Position numbers and translations under genes: made by a program. The notes under the pieces were generated by a model that made no database searches, was not told where the DNA came from, and worked only from the letters and a program-made list of their open reading frames with translations. A stretch of DNA of 64,000 bases from Colias croceus (Eukaryota; Arthropoda; Insecta; Lepidoptera; Pieridae), in contig NC_059541.1 in the NCBI RefSeq assembly GCF_905220415.1, positions 6,584,501-6,648,500 of the forward strand, in the 5' to 3' direction. The number at the start of each line of letters is the position of its first letter. The first letter of the stretch is position 1. This document shows positions 26,226 to 34,660 of the stretch, piece by piece.

Positions 26226-27500
26226 AAGGTGTTAAAAGACACATTTACTTACTATTACAATGAAAGCTGGGAGGTAGAGGACCTAGAGGGCTATCCGAAA
26301 CACCCCCATGTATGTTATGCGATTTTTCGTATTTTCGGAGTTATGACATTTTTTTCAGTTTTTCATCTAACGCTGAGTACGATGAGATTTTTATTTATGG
26401 TGACGTGAATCATTGCGTCAGATGCTTGATTTTTTTTGTGTGCTAAGCTGAAAGATAGGCCAATTCAGTGTGGTAACATTTACTATCGTTAGATCTTCGA
26501 ATGGAATAAAAAAAAAGAATTAAATGCCAAGAACGATAAAATTACCCAGTAAGTATGTTCACAACTTCAAGAGCCCATAAAAAAAAATCACATAAAAAAA
26601 GTTTTCCATTTGGCTTTTAAAAACTTGCTCTATCTATCAGGTACTATCTGCTACTCTAAAAATTTAATTTTATTATTCAGAAGGCTTCAATCGAAAAATT
26701 GAAATCTATTTGTGGTAAGTGCAAAAATTTTTTTAACATGATGATCATTAAAACCAAATTTAAACCAATAAATAGGTGTTTAATTTTCAGAATTTTTTAA
26801 AATAACCCCGCTGTTGCTCAGTGCAAGTGCGACATCACCGTAAAAAGTTTTCTTGTCTGAATATCTGAATGTCTTTTTATCACTTTTAATGGTTTCTTCT
26901 GCTACTATGAATTTCCGGGTTATTTCGTCCAAATTGTGGCATTCTCTCAAGTAGCCGAGGTCTTTATAGTATCCCCATTGAAACAAATTAATAATTTCAT
27001 TATTAATTTATTATAATTTCAATATATTCATAATTTCAATTTTTGGATTGAAGCCTTCTGAATAATAAAATCAAATTTTCAGGGTAGCTAACTGATAGAT
27101 AGAGCAAGTTTTTAAAAGCCAAATGGAAAACATTTTTTATGTGATTTTATTTTTTTATGGGCCCTTGAAATGGTGAACATACTGGGTAATTTTATCTTCC
27201 TTGACATTTAATTCTTTTTTTTATTCCATTCAAAGATCTAACGATAGTAAATGTTACAATACTGAATTGGCCTATCTTTCAGCTCAGCACACAAAGAAAA
27301 AATCAAGCATCTTCCGCAATAATTGACGTCACCATGAGTGAAAATATCATCGTACTCGGCGATAGGTGAAAAATTGAAAAAATGTCATAACTTCGAAAAT
27401 ACGAAAAATCGCATAACACACATGGGGGTGATTCAGATAACCCTCTAGGTCCTCTACCTCCCAGCTTCCGTTCATCACTACTTTTTGGGACACCCTGTAC
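26226..27500. mobile_element. Large foldback element with ~470-bp inverted arms
   Basis: Arms at about 26,226-26,704 and 27,033-27,500 are imperfect inverted copies over almost their whole length. They share 'aagctgggaggtagaggac', 'caccccatg'-like and 'cagaaggcttcaat' blocks in mirror order. The right outer end reads 'gggacaccctgtacc', a terminal word common to insect foldback elements; the left outer end is degraded. A spacer of about 330 bp contains a minus-strand open frame. A transcript would fold into a long hairpin. No clear target duplication was found, and the superfamily is unassigned. Confidence 0.75.
26780..26986 (-). other. Open frame in the foldback spacer, function unknown
   Basis: A 68-codon minus-strand frame fills most of the single-copy spacer between the two foldback arms. 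Its composition (charged and polar, with KKTFRYSDKKTF and ALALSNSG) looks more protein-like than random AT-rich DNA, and its GC content exceeds that of the arms. I do not recognise a domain. It may be a captured gene fragment or an element-encoded remnant. A chance open frame is also possible. Confidence 0.3.
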
Positions 27501-28578
27501 CTATACGTAGATGTGACCTTACTTCATACAGATTTTTACTAAAAACTACTTTCAAAAGGCATATGTAGCACAGATCTGAATAGATCTGTGATATCTAGAT
27601 ACCTACAACATAACACAAAGAAAAGGCTCAAATGCCAGATGTGTGGCCAGATTTGCCGTGTCTACTTAATAAAAGATCCTTGCATGTTTTAATTAATTAA
27701 CGTTTAAAAGGTACAAATAAAGTTGTACCTTTTCTTTTAACTATTTGCGATTAGGGGTGAGGAAAGGAGGGCAGGGTTCGGTCGAAACGCGCCAGTTGTG
27801 CCCAGTCAATTATGCCTTTTCTTTTTAGTAAGTTGTATTAACGCGGATCTACGATATGAAGCAGAATATGGTAAAAAAAATTTAACCCAATTATTTCAGT
27901 TCCACTAAAATGCTAGATGTGCCCTTCTCTGATACGACGCACGGCAGAATTCATAATTGCACATTAAACATTTGTAACAAGAAACATTGCATTTTTTTTT
28001 CCAAAGAAAAGTAAATAATACTAAAAAATAAATAAATTTTAGATACAAGCTATTTTGGGTAACAATAATTTATCTACAGTCACAGTCTACAGACAGTAGG
28101 TACCTTCAAAATTTTAAGAATTCGACCTCTAAAACCAAGAAGCTTATATCTAATACACTGGAGATTTCGGTATGAACATTGACGTGTAACAAGAAAATAT
28201 TGCCCAGTTCATGTTTTTTATCATTTTCACACCTAACTTGGTATTGCCACTGTTAATACGAAGTTTTTCCAAGGCTACTATGTATGCTGTAATATTCTGT
28301 GCAAAAGGTTAGTTTTTGTACATGAGTTTGTTGATAAATTGCCAACAACGTCATTCAGAAGCATTGTTGGATGAGACAATTATTATTTATGCTAAATAAA
28401 CTAAGTATCTGAACCAATTATTAAAAAGCGATACTCCCTGATTATGGGTAGTCACCATAATAAAATTGTAGCAACTCTCACTTTGTCAATATGGCATGTG
28501 TGTCAAAAAAATTGCGTCGCTTCGAATATTTAAGTTAATATTGTTGCTTATTTAATGAATATTTTCCGAATATAAAGA

Positions 28579-28643
28579 ATGCATTGTATTGTGCAAAATT
28601 GCAGAAGTGTTTGGACACCAAATTCTGGCATAGAATTTCACAG
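28579..28643 (+). pseudogene. THAP-domain exon 1 of P-like element
   Basis: ATG at 28,579 opens a frame with C-x4-C (Cys3, Cys8) and ends in ...GIEFH plus two bases. The donor-like sequence is AG|GCAAGT, a GC-type donor one base away from the ideal GTAAGT. Joined to the acceptor at 33,765 it reads FHSFPK, the characteristic core of THAP domains after the first cysteine pair. The second metal pair (C..H) is not intact downstream. THAP domains bind DNA through a C2CH zinc centre. I infer a decayed transposase N-terminus. A domesticated or host THAP gene is an alternative. Confidence 0.6.
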
Positions 28644-28661
28644 GCAAGTGTATATTTACGT

Positions 28662-28871
28662 TGTAGAGGGGTTGTGAACTCAAAGACGATACTGATCGTA
28701 ATAATTTTATTTTGCACACAATATCCGTATTTATACAAAAATCGACCAAAAACAAAACCAATCAGAATTCTAATGTTGAAATTGAAATTTAGAATGCGCT
28801 CTGATTATGAAAAAGAATGCGCCGGCCTGTACACAATATGATATATATAAACTCTATGCATGTCTCCCATA
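28662..28871 (-). repeat. 3' LTR of the Gypsy element
   Basis: This is a 210-bp direct repeat identical to 32,889-33,098. As plus-strand sequence it runs from 'tgtagaggggttgtg' to 'catgtctcccata'. Because the element is transcribed leftward, this copy is the 3' LTR. It is bounded on the left by the duplicated ACGT. Confidence 0.92.
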
Positions 28872-28884
28872 GTGTCCCCCCTCA
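28872..28884 (-). promoter_or_regulatory. Polypurine tract
   Basis: The sense sequence TGAGGGGGGACAC lies directly upstream of the 3' LTR and overlaps the pol stop codon. It would prime plus-strand DNA synthesis during reverse transcription. Position and composition support the call. Confidence 0.65.
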
Positions 28885-31800
28885 AGCGAAGCGAACATTT
28901 TTCTTGACGACGCGTCCACTTCTTGTAGTGTAGGGACGTGCCTTGTCCGTGTTGTAGTCTGTAGCAGGAACTGACGACGTAGCACTCGTAGGTGTAGGTG
29001 TAGATGCTACTGCTGTGCTTGCCATACCTTCAACCTCTTCGTTTAATATGTATGCAGGCTTGAGTCTGTCAATTGATACTACTGTAGTCCGAAGTGGTAA
29101 CTGTATTTGGTAGTACTTGTCGTAGCGCTTCAGTACTTCATAAGGGCCGTCATACGGCGGAGTGAGTGGTGCTCGAACTGTATCGTTCCGTATGAATACA
29201 TGAGTACACGTAGACAAATCCTTGTAAATAAATGTTGCTCGATTTGCGGGGGATCGTTTAGTCGGTGTGAGTATAGCCATAGTTTCTGTCAGGCGTTTCA
29301 CGTAGTCAGCGTCTTCAATACCCGTCCGTGTAGGCACGAAGAAATCGGAGGGCATGCGTAGTGTAGTGCCGTAGGTCATCATAGCTGGACTCAAGTTGTT
29401 ATCTTCTCTTACAGCTGTGCGTAAACCCAGCAGTACTGTCGGTAGTTCGTTTGTCCATTGACAAGTACTGCCGCGAGCTATGAGCGCGGCTTTCATAGTG
29501 CGATGCCATCGTTCAATTTGCCCATTTGCTTGAGGGTGAAATGCCGTCGTGCGTATTCTTGTAACCCCAAATCTTTTCATGAGTGCCTTAAATAAAGCAG
29601 ATTCAAATTGTCGACCTTGATCGGTAGATATGCGTAGCGGACAGCCGAAGCGTGCAATCCAGTTCTCGTACAATGCTTTCGCGACGACTTCGGCAGTTAT
29701 TTCTTGAATTGGAACTGCTTCAGGCCATTTTGTAAGACGATCAATGATGGTAACACAGTATCGGTAATCTCTTGAGAGTCGTAGTGGACCGACTATATCT
29801 ATGTGTATGTGTTCGAAGCGTTGCGAAGGCGGGAACTCTGCTAATGGAGTGACGACGTGCCGGTGAACTTTTGCTCGTTGACAGCTGATACAAGACTTGG
29901 CCCATAACGTAGCGTCTTTATTCATAGCTGGCCAGAAAAACTTCGATATTATTAGCTTCCGAGTAGCTCTAATACCAGGGTGGCATAGTCCGTGTTGAGC
30001 GTTAAATGCCATATAACGGTATGCCTTCGGTAGAAAGGGACGGGGCGATGCGCTTGATAGCTCGCACGTGATTGGTCGATCGAGTCCGGGTAGCGTGACT
30101 TCACCAAATGTTAAATTTGTTTGAGTTTTTAATTTTCTGAGCTCTTCGTCGTTACTTTGGTCGATGGCTAACTGCTTGTAGTCGATTACATTAGGGCATT
30201 GGATCTCTTCGATGCGTGACAACGCGTCGGCGACTGTGTTCTCTTCTCCTTTGATATACTTGATACTCGAACAGAATTGACTTATGTAATGCAATTGGCG
30301 TTCGCGCCGTGGAGTATCGCTACCGCTTGCAGGTCTTGTTAGTGCGAAGGTGAGAGGCTTGTGGTCTGTATACAGAGTGACTTCGCATCCTTCAATTAAT
30401 CTTCTAAAGCGTTTAACAGCCGCGTACATCGCTAATAATTCGCGATCATACACGCTGTAGCGACATTGCGTAGCACTCATTGCTTTAGAGAAAAAGGCTA
30501 GCGGTTTCCATCGGTTCTCAATCTTTTGTTGAAGTACAGCGCCGAGACTATGATCCGAGGCGTCAGTCATGATGGCAAGGGAGCAGCCAGGAATGGGAAA
30601 ACATAATGTTGTCGCTTCTGTGATGCTTTGACGGCACTTCTCAAAAGCTTCAATTGCTGCAGTAGTCCATTCGATAGGCGTTTTGTCGTTCTTCTTTTTA
30701 TTATGTAGATACTTGTTTAATTCATTTTGTAGATGAGCTTGGTTCGGTAGGCAGTCTCTGTAAAAGTTCAACATTCCTAGGAAACGACGCAGTTCTATAA
30801 TGGTCTTCGGTTGAGGATACTTGGATATTGTTTCTATTCGCTCTTGTGTAGGTTTAATGCCACTCGACGAGACTTCATAGCCCAGAAAATTGATCTTTTC
30901 TACTCCAAATATGCATTTTTCGATGCTCAATGTAACTCCGTAGTCGTCGAGGCGTTTCAGTACTTGATGTAGAAGCTTTTTATGCTGTTCTTCATCTTGT
31001 GAGTATAGTAATATGTCGTCGACGAAACAAAAACAGTCATCAATGCCTCTAAGAACTTGATGCATGAATCTTTGGAATGTTTGACTGGCGTTGCGAAGTC
31101 CAAAGGTCATACAGGTAAACTCGTATAACCCGAACGGTGTAGTGATGGCTGTTTTCTGTGCAGTTTCTTTGTCAGCCAGTGGTATCCAGTAGTAGGCCAT
31201 TTTCAAGTCGAGTTTTGAGAATATTCTTTTGTTGTATAACTGATATGTAAAGTCTTGTATGCGAGGTATCGGATAGCGATCGGGCTGTGTCACTGCATTT
31301 AAACGTCTGTAGTCGCCGCATACACGTAGCCCTCCATCTTTTTTCTTCACCACGTGCAGTGGGCTTGCCCATGGGCTTTTTGATGGTCTACAGATGCCCA
31401 TTTCCACCATACGGTCGAATTCAGCTTTAGCAGCGTTATATTTCTCGGGTGGGAGCGGCCTGGGGCGAGCGAAGAGCGGAGGTCCCGTTGTTTCTATGTG
31501 GTGGACCACTTCATGCTTAGCCGGTTGCTTCAATGACATCGGTCGTAGTATGTTGGGGTATTGATTCAATATGCTGTGGTAAGCTTGTTCTGAACTCATG
31601 ACTCGGATTGAGTGTACGGCCGTAGATACTTCGATTGCTTCGACAGCAAGTTTTGTTGTATCATCAATTAATCTTCTTTTGTGGAGGTCAACTAGGAGCT
31701 TGTAATGCCGTAAAAAGTCTGCGCCCAATATTGATGTCTTCACGTCGGCTATGACGAATGTCCAAACGAAGTTACGTCGCAAACCAAGATCGAGCCTGTA

Positions 31801-32031
31801 AGTTTTCTCGCCGTAAGTGTTTATCGGCGTGTTGTTTGCCGCGAATAATCTGTAGGCGCTCGGATCGGTTTTCTTCCATTTGTTTGTTGCGGCCCACACT
31901 GATATATCTGCGCCTGTGTCCACGAGGAAACGTTCATGAGTGTTGCGATCATGTACACAAAGGCGATTGCTGGTACTGGGGACACCGACGTCCGCCACCG
32001 TCGGTGTCGAACTTAGTTTTCCGACGTTTTG
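28882..32031 (-). CDS. pol: Pol polyprotein (protease, RT, RNase H, integrase) of the Gypsy element
   Basis: The frame runs over 1,040 codons and includes all catalytic blocks. In order these are an aspartic protease (FLVDTGAD near residue 25), reverse transcriptase (FVDD catalytic box near 328), RNase H (TDASDHSLG near 487), an HHCC zinc region, an integrase core (HIDIVGP, STDQGRQF, then NGQIERWH) and a basic C-terminus. No in-frame stop is seen, so the element may be functional. The frame opens about 30 bases before any strong start and overlaps the gag end in the -1 frame, which suggests expression by ribosomal frameshifting; the first near-start codon is GTG at 31,998. The coordinates include the open region up to the upstream stop. 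Confidence 0.92.
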   Translation of the reverse strand, partial: QNVGKLSSTPTVADVGVPSTSNRLCVHDRNTHERFLVDTGADISVWAATNKWKKTDPSAYRLFAANNTPINTYGEKTYRLDLGLRRNFVWTFVIADVKTSILGADFLRHYKLLVDLHKRRLIDDTTKLAVEAIEVSTAVHSIRVMSSEQAYHSILNQYPNILRPMSLKQPAKHEVVHHIETTGPPLFARPRPLPPEKYNAAKAEFDRMVEMGICRPSKSPWASPLHVVKKKDGGLRVCGDYRRLNAVTQPDRYPIPRIQDFTYQLYNKRIFSKLDLKMAYYWIPLADKETAQKTAITTPFGLYEFTCMTFGLRNASQTFQRFMHQVLRGIDDCFCFVDDILLYSQDEEQHKKLLHQVLKRLDDYGVTLSIEKCIFGVEKINFLGYEVSSSGIKPTQERIETISKYPQPKTIIELRRFLGMLNFYRDCLPNQAHLQNELNKYLHNKKKNDKTPIEWTTAAIEAFEKCRQSITEATTLCFPIPGCSLAIMTDASDHSLGAVLQQKIENRWKPLAFFSKAMSATQCRYSVYDRELLAMYAAVKRFRRLIEGCEVTLYTDHKPLTFALTRPASGSDTPRRERQLHYISQFCSSIKYIKGEENTVADALSRIEEIQCPNVIDYKQLAIDQSNDEELRKLKTQTNLTFGEVTLPGLDRPITCELSSASPRPFLPKAYRYMAFNAQHGLCHPGIRATRKLIISKFFWPAMNKDATLWAKSCISCQRAKVHRHVVTPLAEFPPSQRFEHIHIDIVGPLRLSRDYRYCVTIIDRLTKWPEAVPIQEITAEVVAKALYENWIARFGCPLRISTDQGRQFESALFKALMKRFGVTRIRTTAFHPQANGQIERWHRTMKAALIARGSTCQWTNELPTVLLGLRTAVREDNNLSPAMMTYGTTLRMPSDFFVPTRTGIEDADYVKRLTETMAILTPTKRSPANRATFIYKDLSTCTHVFIRNDTVRAPLTPPYDGPYEVLKRYDKYYQIQLPLRTTVVSIDRLKPAYILNEEVEGMASTAVASTPTPTSATSSVPATDYNTDKARPYTTRSGRVVKKNVRFA

Positions 32032-32858
32032 TTTCTTCTACAGCAAGGTGATACGCATCGTTTAGCTTTGTCGCCATATCGGAAGTGATATTTACACTCC
32101 CACTCTGGATCGCTGGGCTTCCGCGGTGTCCGATGACGCATGGATGTTGACCGTGAGCGAGACCGACGTAGATGAAAGGGACGGCGATAGTTGCGATGTG
32201 TTGACCGGCCCCGTAGTTCGGCGATTTCTAACGTAAGCTTCTCAAGTTGTTTGGATAAGATTTCGAAATGCTGAGGCGTCGTGTTGCTTGTAGCTGTACT
32301 AGCGGTAGTCACTGCCGCTATGATGGCGTTGGAGCCGGAGTACTCCATCATCTTGTCCGCCATGGCTGCCAAGGTGTCGAGCGAAGATTCATTGTTGACG
32401 GAGAGCACACAGCGTATGTGTGTAGGTAGGTGATTCAGCCATTCAATTTTCAATCCTTCGTCTGTTATCATGCCGCCGGCGAGTTCACGCATCTTACGTA
32501 GAAGTATGCTTGGTTTTTGATCACCCAGTTCTAGACCGCTGATTAATTTTTGGAAATTCTGTACTTCGGACTTCTCATAAACGGTGAGTAATCGGTTCTT
32601 CAGCGATGCATATTTGTCCTTGACTGGCGGGTTGTAGAGGAGATCTGTGAGGTGCTGCAGGTCTTGCGCTTGCAGTTGTTGCAGAAGATAGCGGTACTTC
32701 TGGTCGTCGGAGGTCTTGAGTGGGTCTACAACAGCTTCAAATTGTATGAACCAGGCTCTCGGGATTTCGCGCCAGAATGGTAGCAGCCTGGACTGGATGG
32801 AGACGGGGGCCAGCTCGCAGTGCTTATCTTCATAGTGTTGTTCGTCTTTTTCTTCCAT
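32013..32858 (-). CDS. gag: Gag-like protein of the Gypsy element
   Basis: This 281-residue protein starts at the first ATG after the primer binding site. The N-terminal two thirds form a retrotransposon capsid-like region (W...IQFE near residue 36, then helical blocks up to about residue 170). The C-terminal part is basic and arginine- and serine-rich, followed by C-x2-H-x9-C-x3-C, the CHCC knuckle typical of CsRn1-clade Gag rather than the usual CCHC. It packages element RNA into virus-like particles. The stop lies inside the start of the pol frame, which is shifted by -1. Confidence 0.88.
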   Translation of the reverse strand: MEEKDEQHYEDKHCELAPVSIQSRLLPFWREIPRAWFIQFEAVVDPLKTSDDQKYRYLLQQLQAQDLQHLTDLLYNPPVKDKYASLKNRLLTVYEKSEVQNFQKLISGLELGDQKPSILLRKMRELAGGMITDEGLKIEWLNHLPTHIRCVLSVNNESSLDTLAAMADKMMEYSGSNAIIAAVTTASTATSNTTPQHFEILSKQLEKLTLEIAELRGRSTHRNYRRPFHLRRSRSRSTSMRHRTPRKPSDPEWECKYHFRYGDKAKRCVSPCCRRNKTSEN

Positions 32859-32872
32859 GTTTTCTTTTGCTC

Positions 32873-32886
32873 CGTCGGGGTCACCA
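32873..32886 (-). promoter_or_regulatory. Primer binding site (tRNA-Trp type)
   Basis: The sense sequence TGGTGACCCCGACG begins two bases after the 5' LTR and is complementary to the 3' end of insect tRNA-Trp including CCA. Use of tRNA-Trp is known for CsRn1-clade Gypsy elements. The tRNA match is from memory of the tRNA sequence, not a search. Confidence 0.7.
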
Positions 32887-32888
32887 AC

Positions 32889-33098
32889 TGTAGAGGGGTT
32901 GTGAACTCAAAGACGATACTGATCGTAATAATTTTATTTTGCACACAATATCCGTATTTATACAAAAATCGACCAAAAACAAAACCAATCAGAATTCTAA
33001 TGTTGAAATTGAAATTTAGAATGCGCTCTGATTATGAAAAAGAATGCGCCGGCCTGTACACAATATGATATATATAAACTCTATGCATGTCTCCCATA
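32889..33098 (-). repeat. 5' LTR of the Gypsy element
   Basis: This 210-bp copy is identical to the one at 28,662-28,871 and lies upstream of gag in the transcription direction. It should contain the promoter. A TATA-rich word ('gatatatataaac', about 33,065-33,078) is present in both LTRs. It is bounded on the right by ACGT. Confidence 0.92.
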
Positions 33099-33102
33099 AC
33101 GT

Positions 33103-33765
33103 TATTTACAATATTCCTCAATACTCCTGCATTTACCTGTTTAGAATCATTTCAATGGCAAAAATTGTCTAATTTAGCATCATTTTAGCATAGCAGTCAT
33201 GTTAAATTTGTTATTTCCCTAATACTTTATCATTTTTCAACAAGTTTTCAATAAACAGATTTAACAAGTGTAGGGTTCGTACACCTGGGGATGCTGCTGT
33301 TGATGCTAATTTAAACTAGGCTGCTAAATGATATGCTTTATTGCTATGCTGAGTTACACACGTACGCGGCTCGCGACGTTTTAATGTGAACTAACGCTAT
33401 ATGAAAATGAAAATGCTGTGGCATACAAAAAATGATGATGATGCGCTTTGAACGGTTGCACCGTACATGCTCCCGGGCAACAAGATGGAAATGAATGCTA
33501 TGAAATGACGATGAGCTAAACCTATTACAAGGTGAAAATGATAAGGTAACCATGATGACGAGTTTTTATGGATAGCGAAGAGAATATATTGTAATAACAA
33601 TATTATGATGAAAATTTAGAACACCATTTTAAAGATTGTTACTAGTAATGAAACAACACATGACATCGGTATTGCACTCACATGGAGTTATAAGATTGTT
33701 CGTTTTTACAATGAAATTTATACTTTTTTAACTTACCTCATATTTTTTTGTTTTACGTATTTCAG
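33103..33765. other. Remaining intron of the THAP remnant
   Basis: This sequence joins the Gypsy right boundary to the THAP acceptor. It includes a GC-richer block at 33,350-33,560 of unknown origin, possibly another short insertion, with no target duplication found and no coding support. Confidence 0.35.
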
Positions 33766-33975
33766 CTTTCCAAAAAGTAAAATAAAAAGAAATATATGTG
33801 CCCATCAAGGTTACTGAGGATTACGACCCAGAAAAAAATACCTTTTGAAAAATAAACTTTGTAAAGTTAGCTGAAATTTGTGCAAGGCTGCTTTAAACAG
33901 TTTTTCTTTGATGATTCTGGCTTGAAATTGACCCGTCGAAACAACGCGTTTAAAAGAAGATCTGAGTAGCTAACA
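33766..33975 (+). pseudogene. THAP-domain exon 2 remnant, frameshifted
   Basis: It follows a good acceptor (polypyrimidine run and TTTCAG at 33,760-33,765). The first codons complete FHSFPK and continue with basic residues, then hit a stop at about 33,814. A neighbouring frame reads VTEDYDPEKNT, resembling the 'P.KN' part of a THAP domain, so a frameshift is likely. Further on FDDSGLKLTRRN resembles the 'F...D' and basic tail of THAP domains, again in another frame. Decay is therefore advanced. The 3' boundary given is approximate. Confidence 0.45.
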
Positions 33976-34406
33976 ATTTGGTAAACAGCATCTGATGCAA
34001 AACACAACTTTCCTCTATTTACAAAGAATGTTAATGCTATATATCGGTTCATATCCAAGCTTTGTAGCCAAAAGTTATTTATAACTATCATTCTATACCA
34101 ATTAAAATTGTATGTACCTACCTATAAAGTATGACCATAATATTATTATATAAATACTGTTAAAAATATATGTCGTTATTATTTATAGACCATGATTTTT
34201 AGTTTTTTCTATTTTGAAAAATCCTGAATTTACAAACCAGCGTGGTCACTCGACAGAAAGAGACAAATAACATGACTGACGTCATTGAATGTCATAGTTT
34301 CTTGTTTCAAGTTAATGGTCATAGTGCAATCTCCAGTGTATTAGAGGATATAAGCTTCTTGTAGCGTTTAGCTACTATTATGTATTCTGTGCTTCTTGTC
34401 TAAAAC

Positions 34407-34660
34407 CGCAAGAAAAACCGTGAAGTTTATTAGACGTTGACGGTTCACTCAAATCTCAATATGTCACGTCAGTGCCACCTGTCAATTTTTCATGTTTTTT
34501 GGGTTTTTTGTACTTTGTACACTTCAAGTTTCAACTTTTGCGAAATTTTATTTGAAATTTGATTCGTTATGTGTAACATAAATTCATAATTAGTAGTATT
34601 CTAATTCATGATTTGCAATAAACAGTTTTACCACTAAACGTCTTAGATAACACAAATAAT
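34407..34660 (+). promoter_or_regulatory. Probable promoter and 5' UTR of GASZ
   Basis: Only about 255 bp separate the GASZ start codon from the right end of the P-like element. The stretch is AT-rich, without a clear TATA box at a diagnostic distance. The promoter must lie here or inside the transposon. No transcription start can be set from sequence. Confidence 0.3.

Larger units (their letters stand above)
28662..33098 (-). mobile_element. Intact-looking Gypsy/Ty3 LTR retrotransposon, CsRn1-like
   Basis: Two 210-bp LTRs (28,662-28,871 and 32,889-33,098) are identical as far as I can read. They are flanked by a 4-bp duplication, ACGT (28,658-28,661 and 33,099-33,102). On the minus strand the order is LTR, primer binding site, gag, pol, polypurine tract, LTR, with no env-like gene. 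Identical LTRs and open gag and pol imply a recent insertion. The primer binding site matching the tRNA-Trp 3' end and the unusual CHCC Gag knuckle are hallmarks of the CsRn1 clade (which includes Bombyx Kabuki). In sense orientation the LTR reads TATG...CTACA, so its 5' end is not the canonical TG. It sits inside the intron of the THAP remnant. Confidence 0.92.
28136..34398 (+). mobile_element. P-superfamily-like DNA transposon remnant, split by a nested Gypsy element
   Basis: The outer boundaries are set by a perfect 8-bp duplication, tctaaaac, at 28,128-28,135 and 34,399-34,406. The element starts CAAGAAGC and ends GCTTCTTG. A longer imperfect inverted repeat follows: 28,136-28,166 on the left pairs with 34,329-34,361 on the right, with weaker similarity continuing inward. 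The right end carries about 37 extra bases with a second CAAGAAGC word. Within the element is a split coding remnant matching the THAP zinc-finger domain found at the N-terminus of P-element transposases. Eight-base duplications plus a THAP domain fit the P superfamily. Without the nested Gypsy insertion the element is about 1.8 kb, too short for a full transposase, so it is an internally deleted or decayed copy. Confidence 0.65.

Noticed and set aside
28584..28841. Plus-strand open frame running from the THAP exon into the LTR (also mirrored at 32,820-33,068)
   Set aside because: It is an artefact of the duplicated LTR. The shared C-terminal part is LTR sequence, not a protein.
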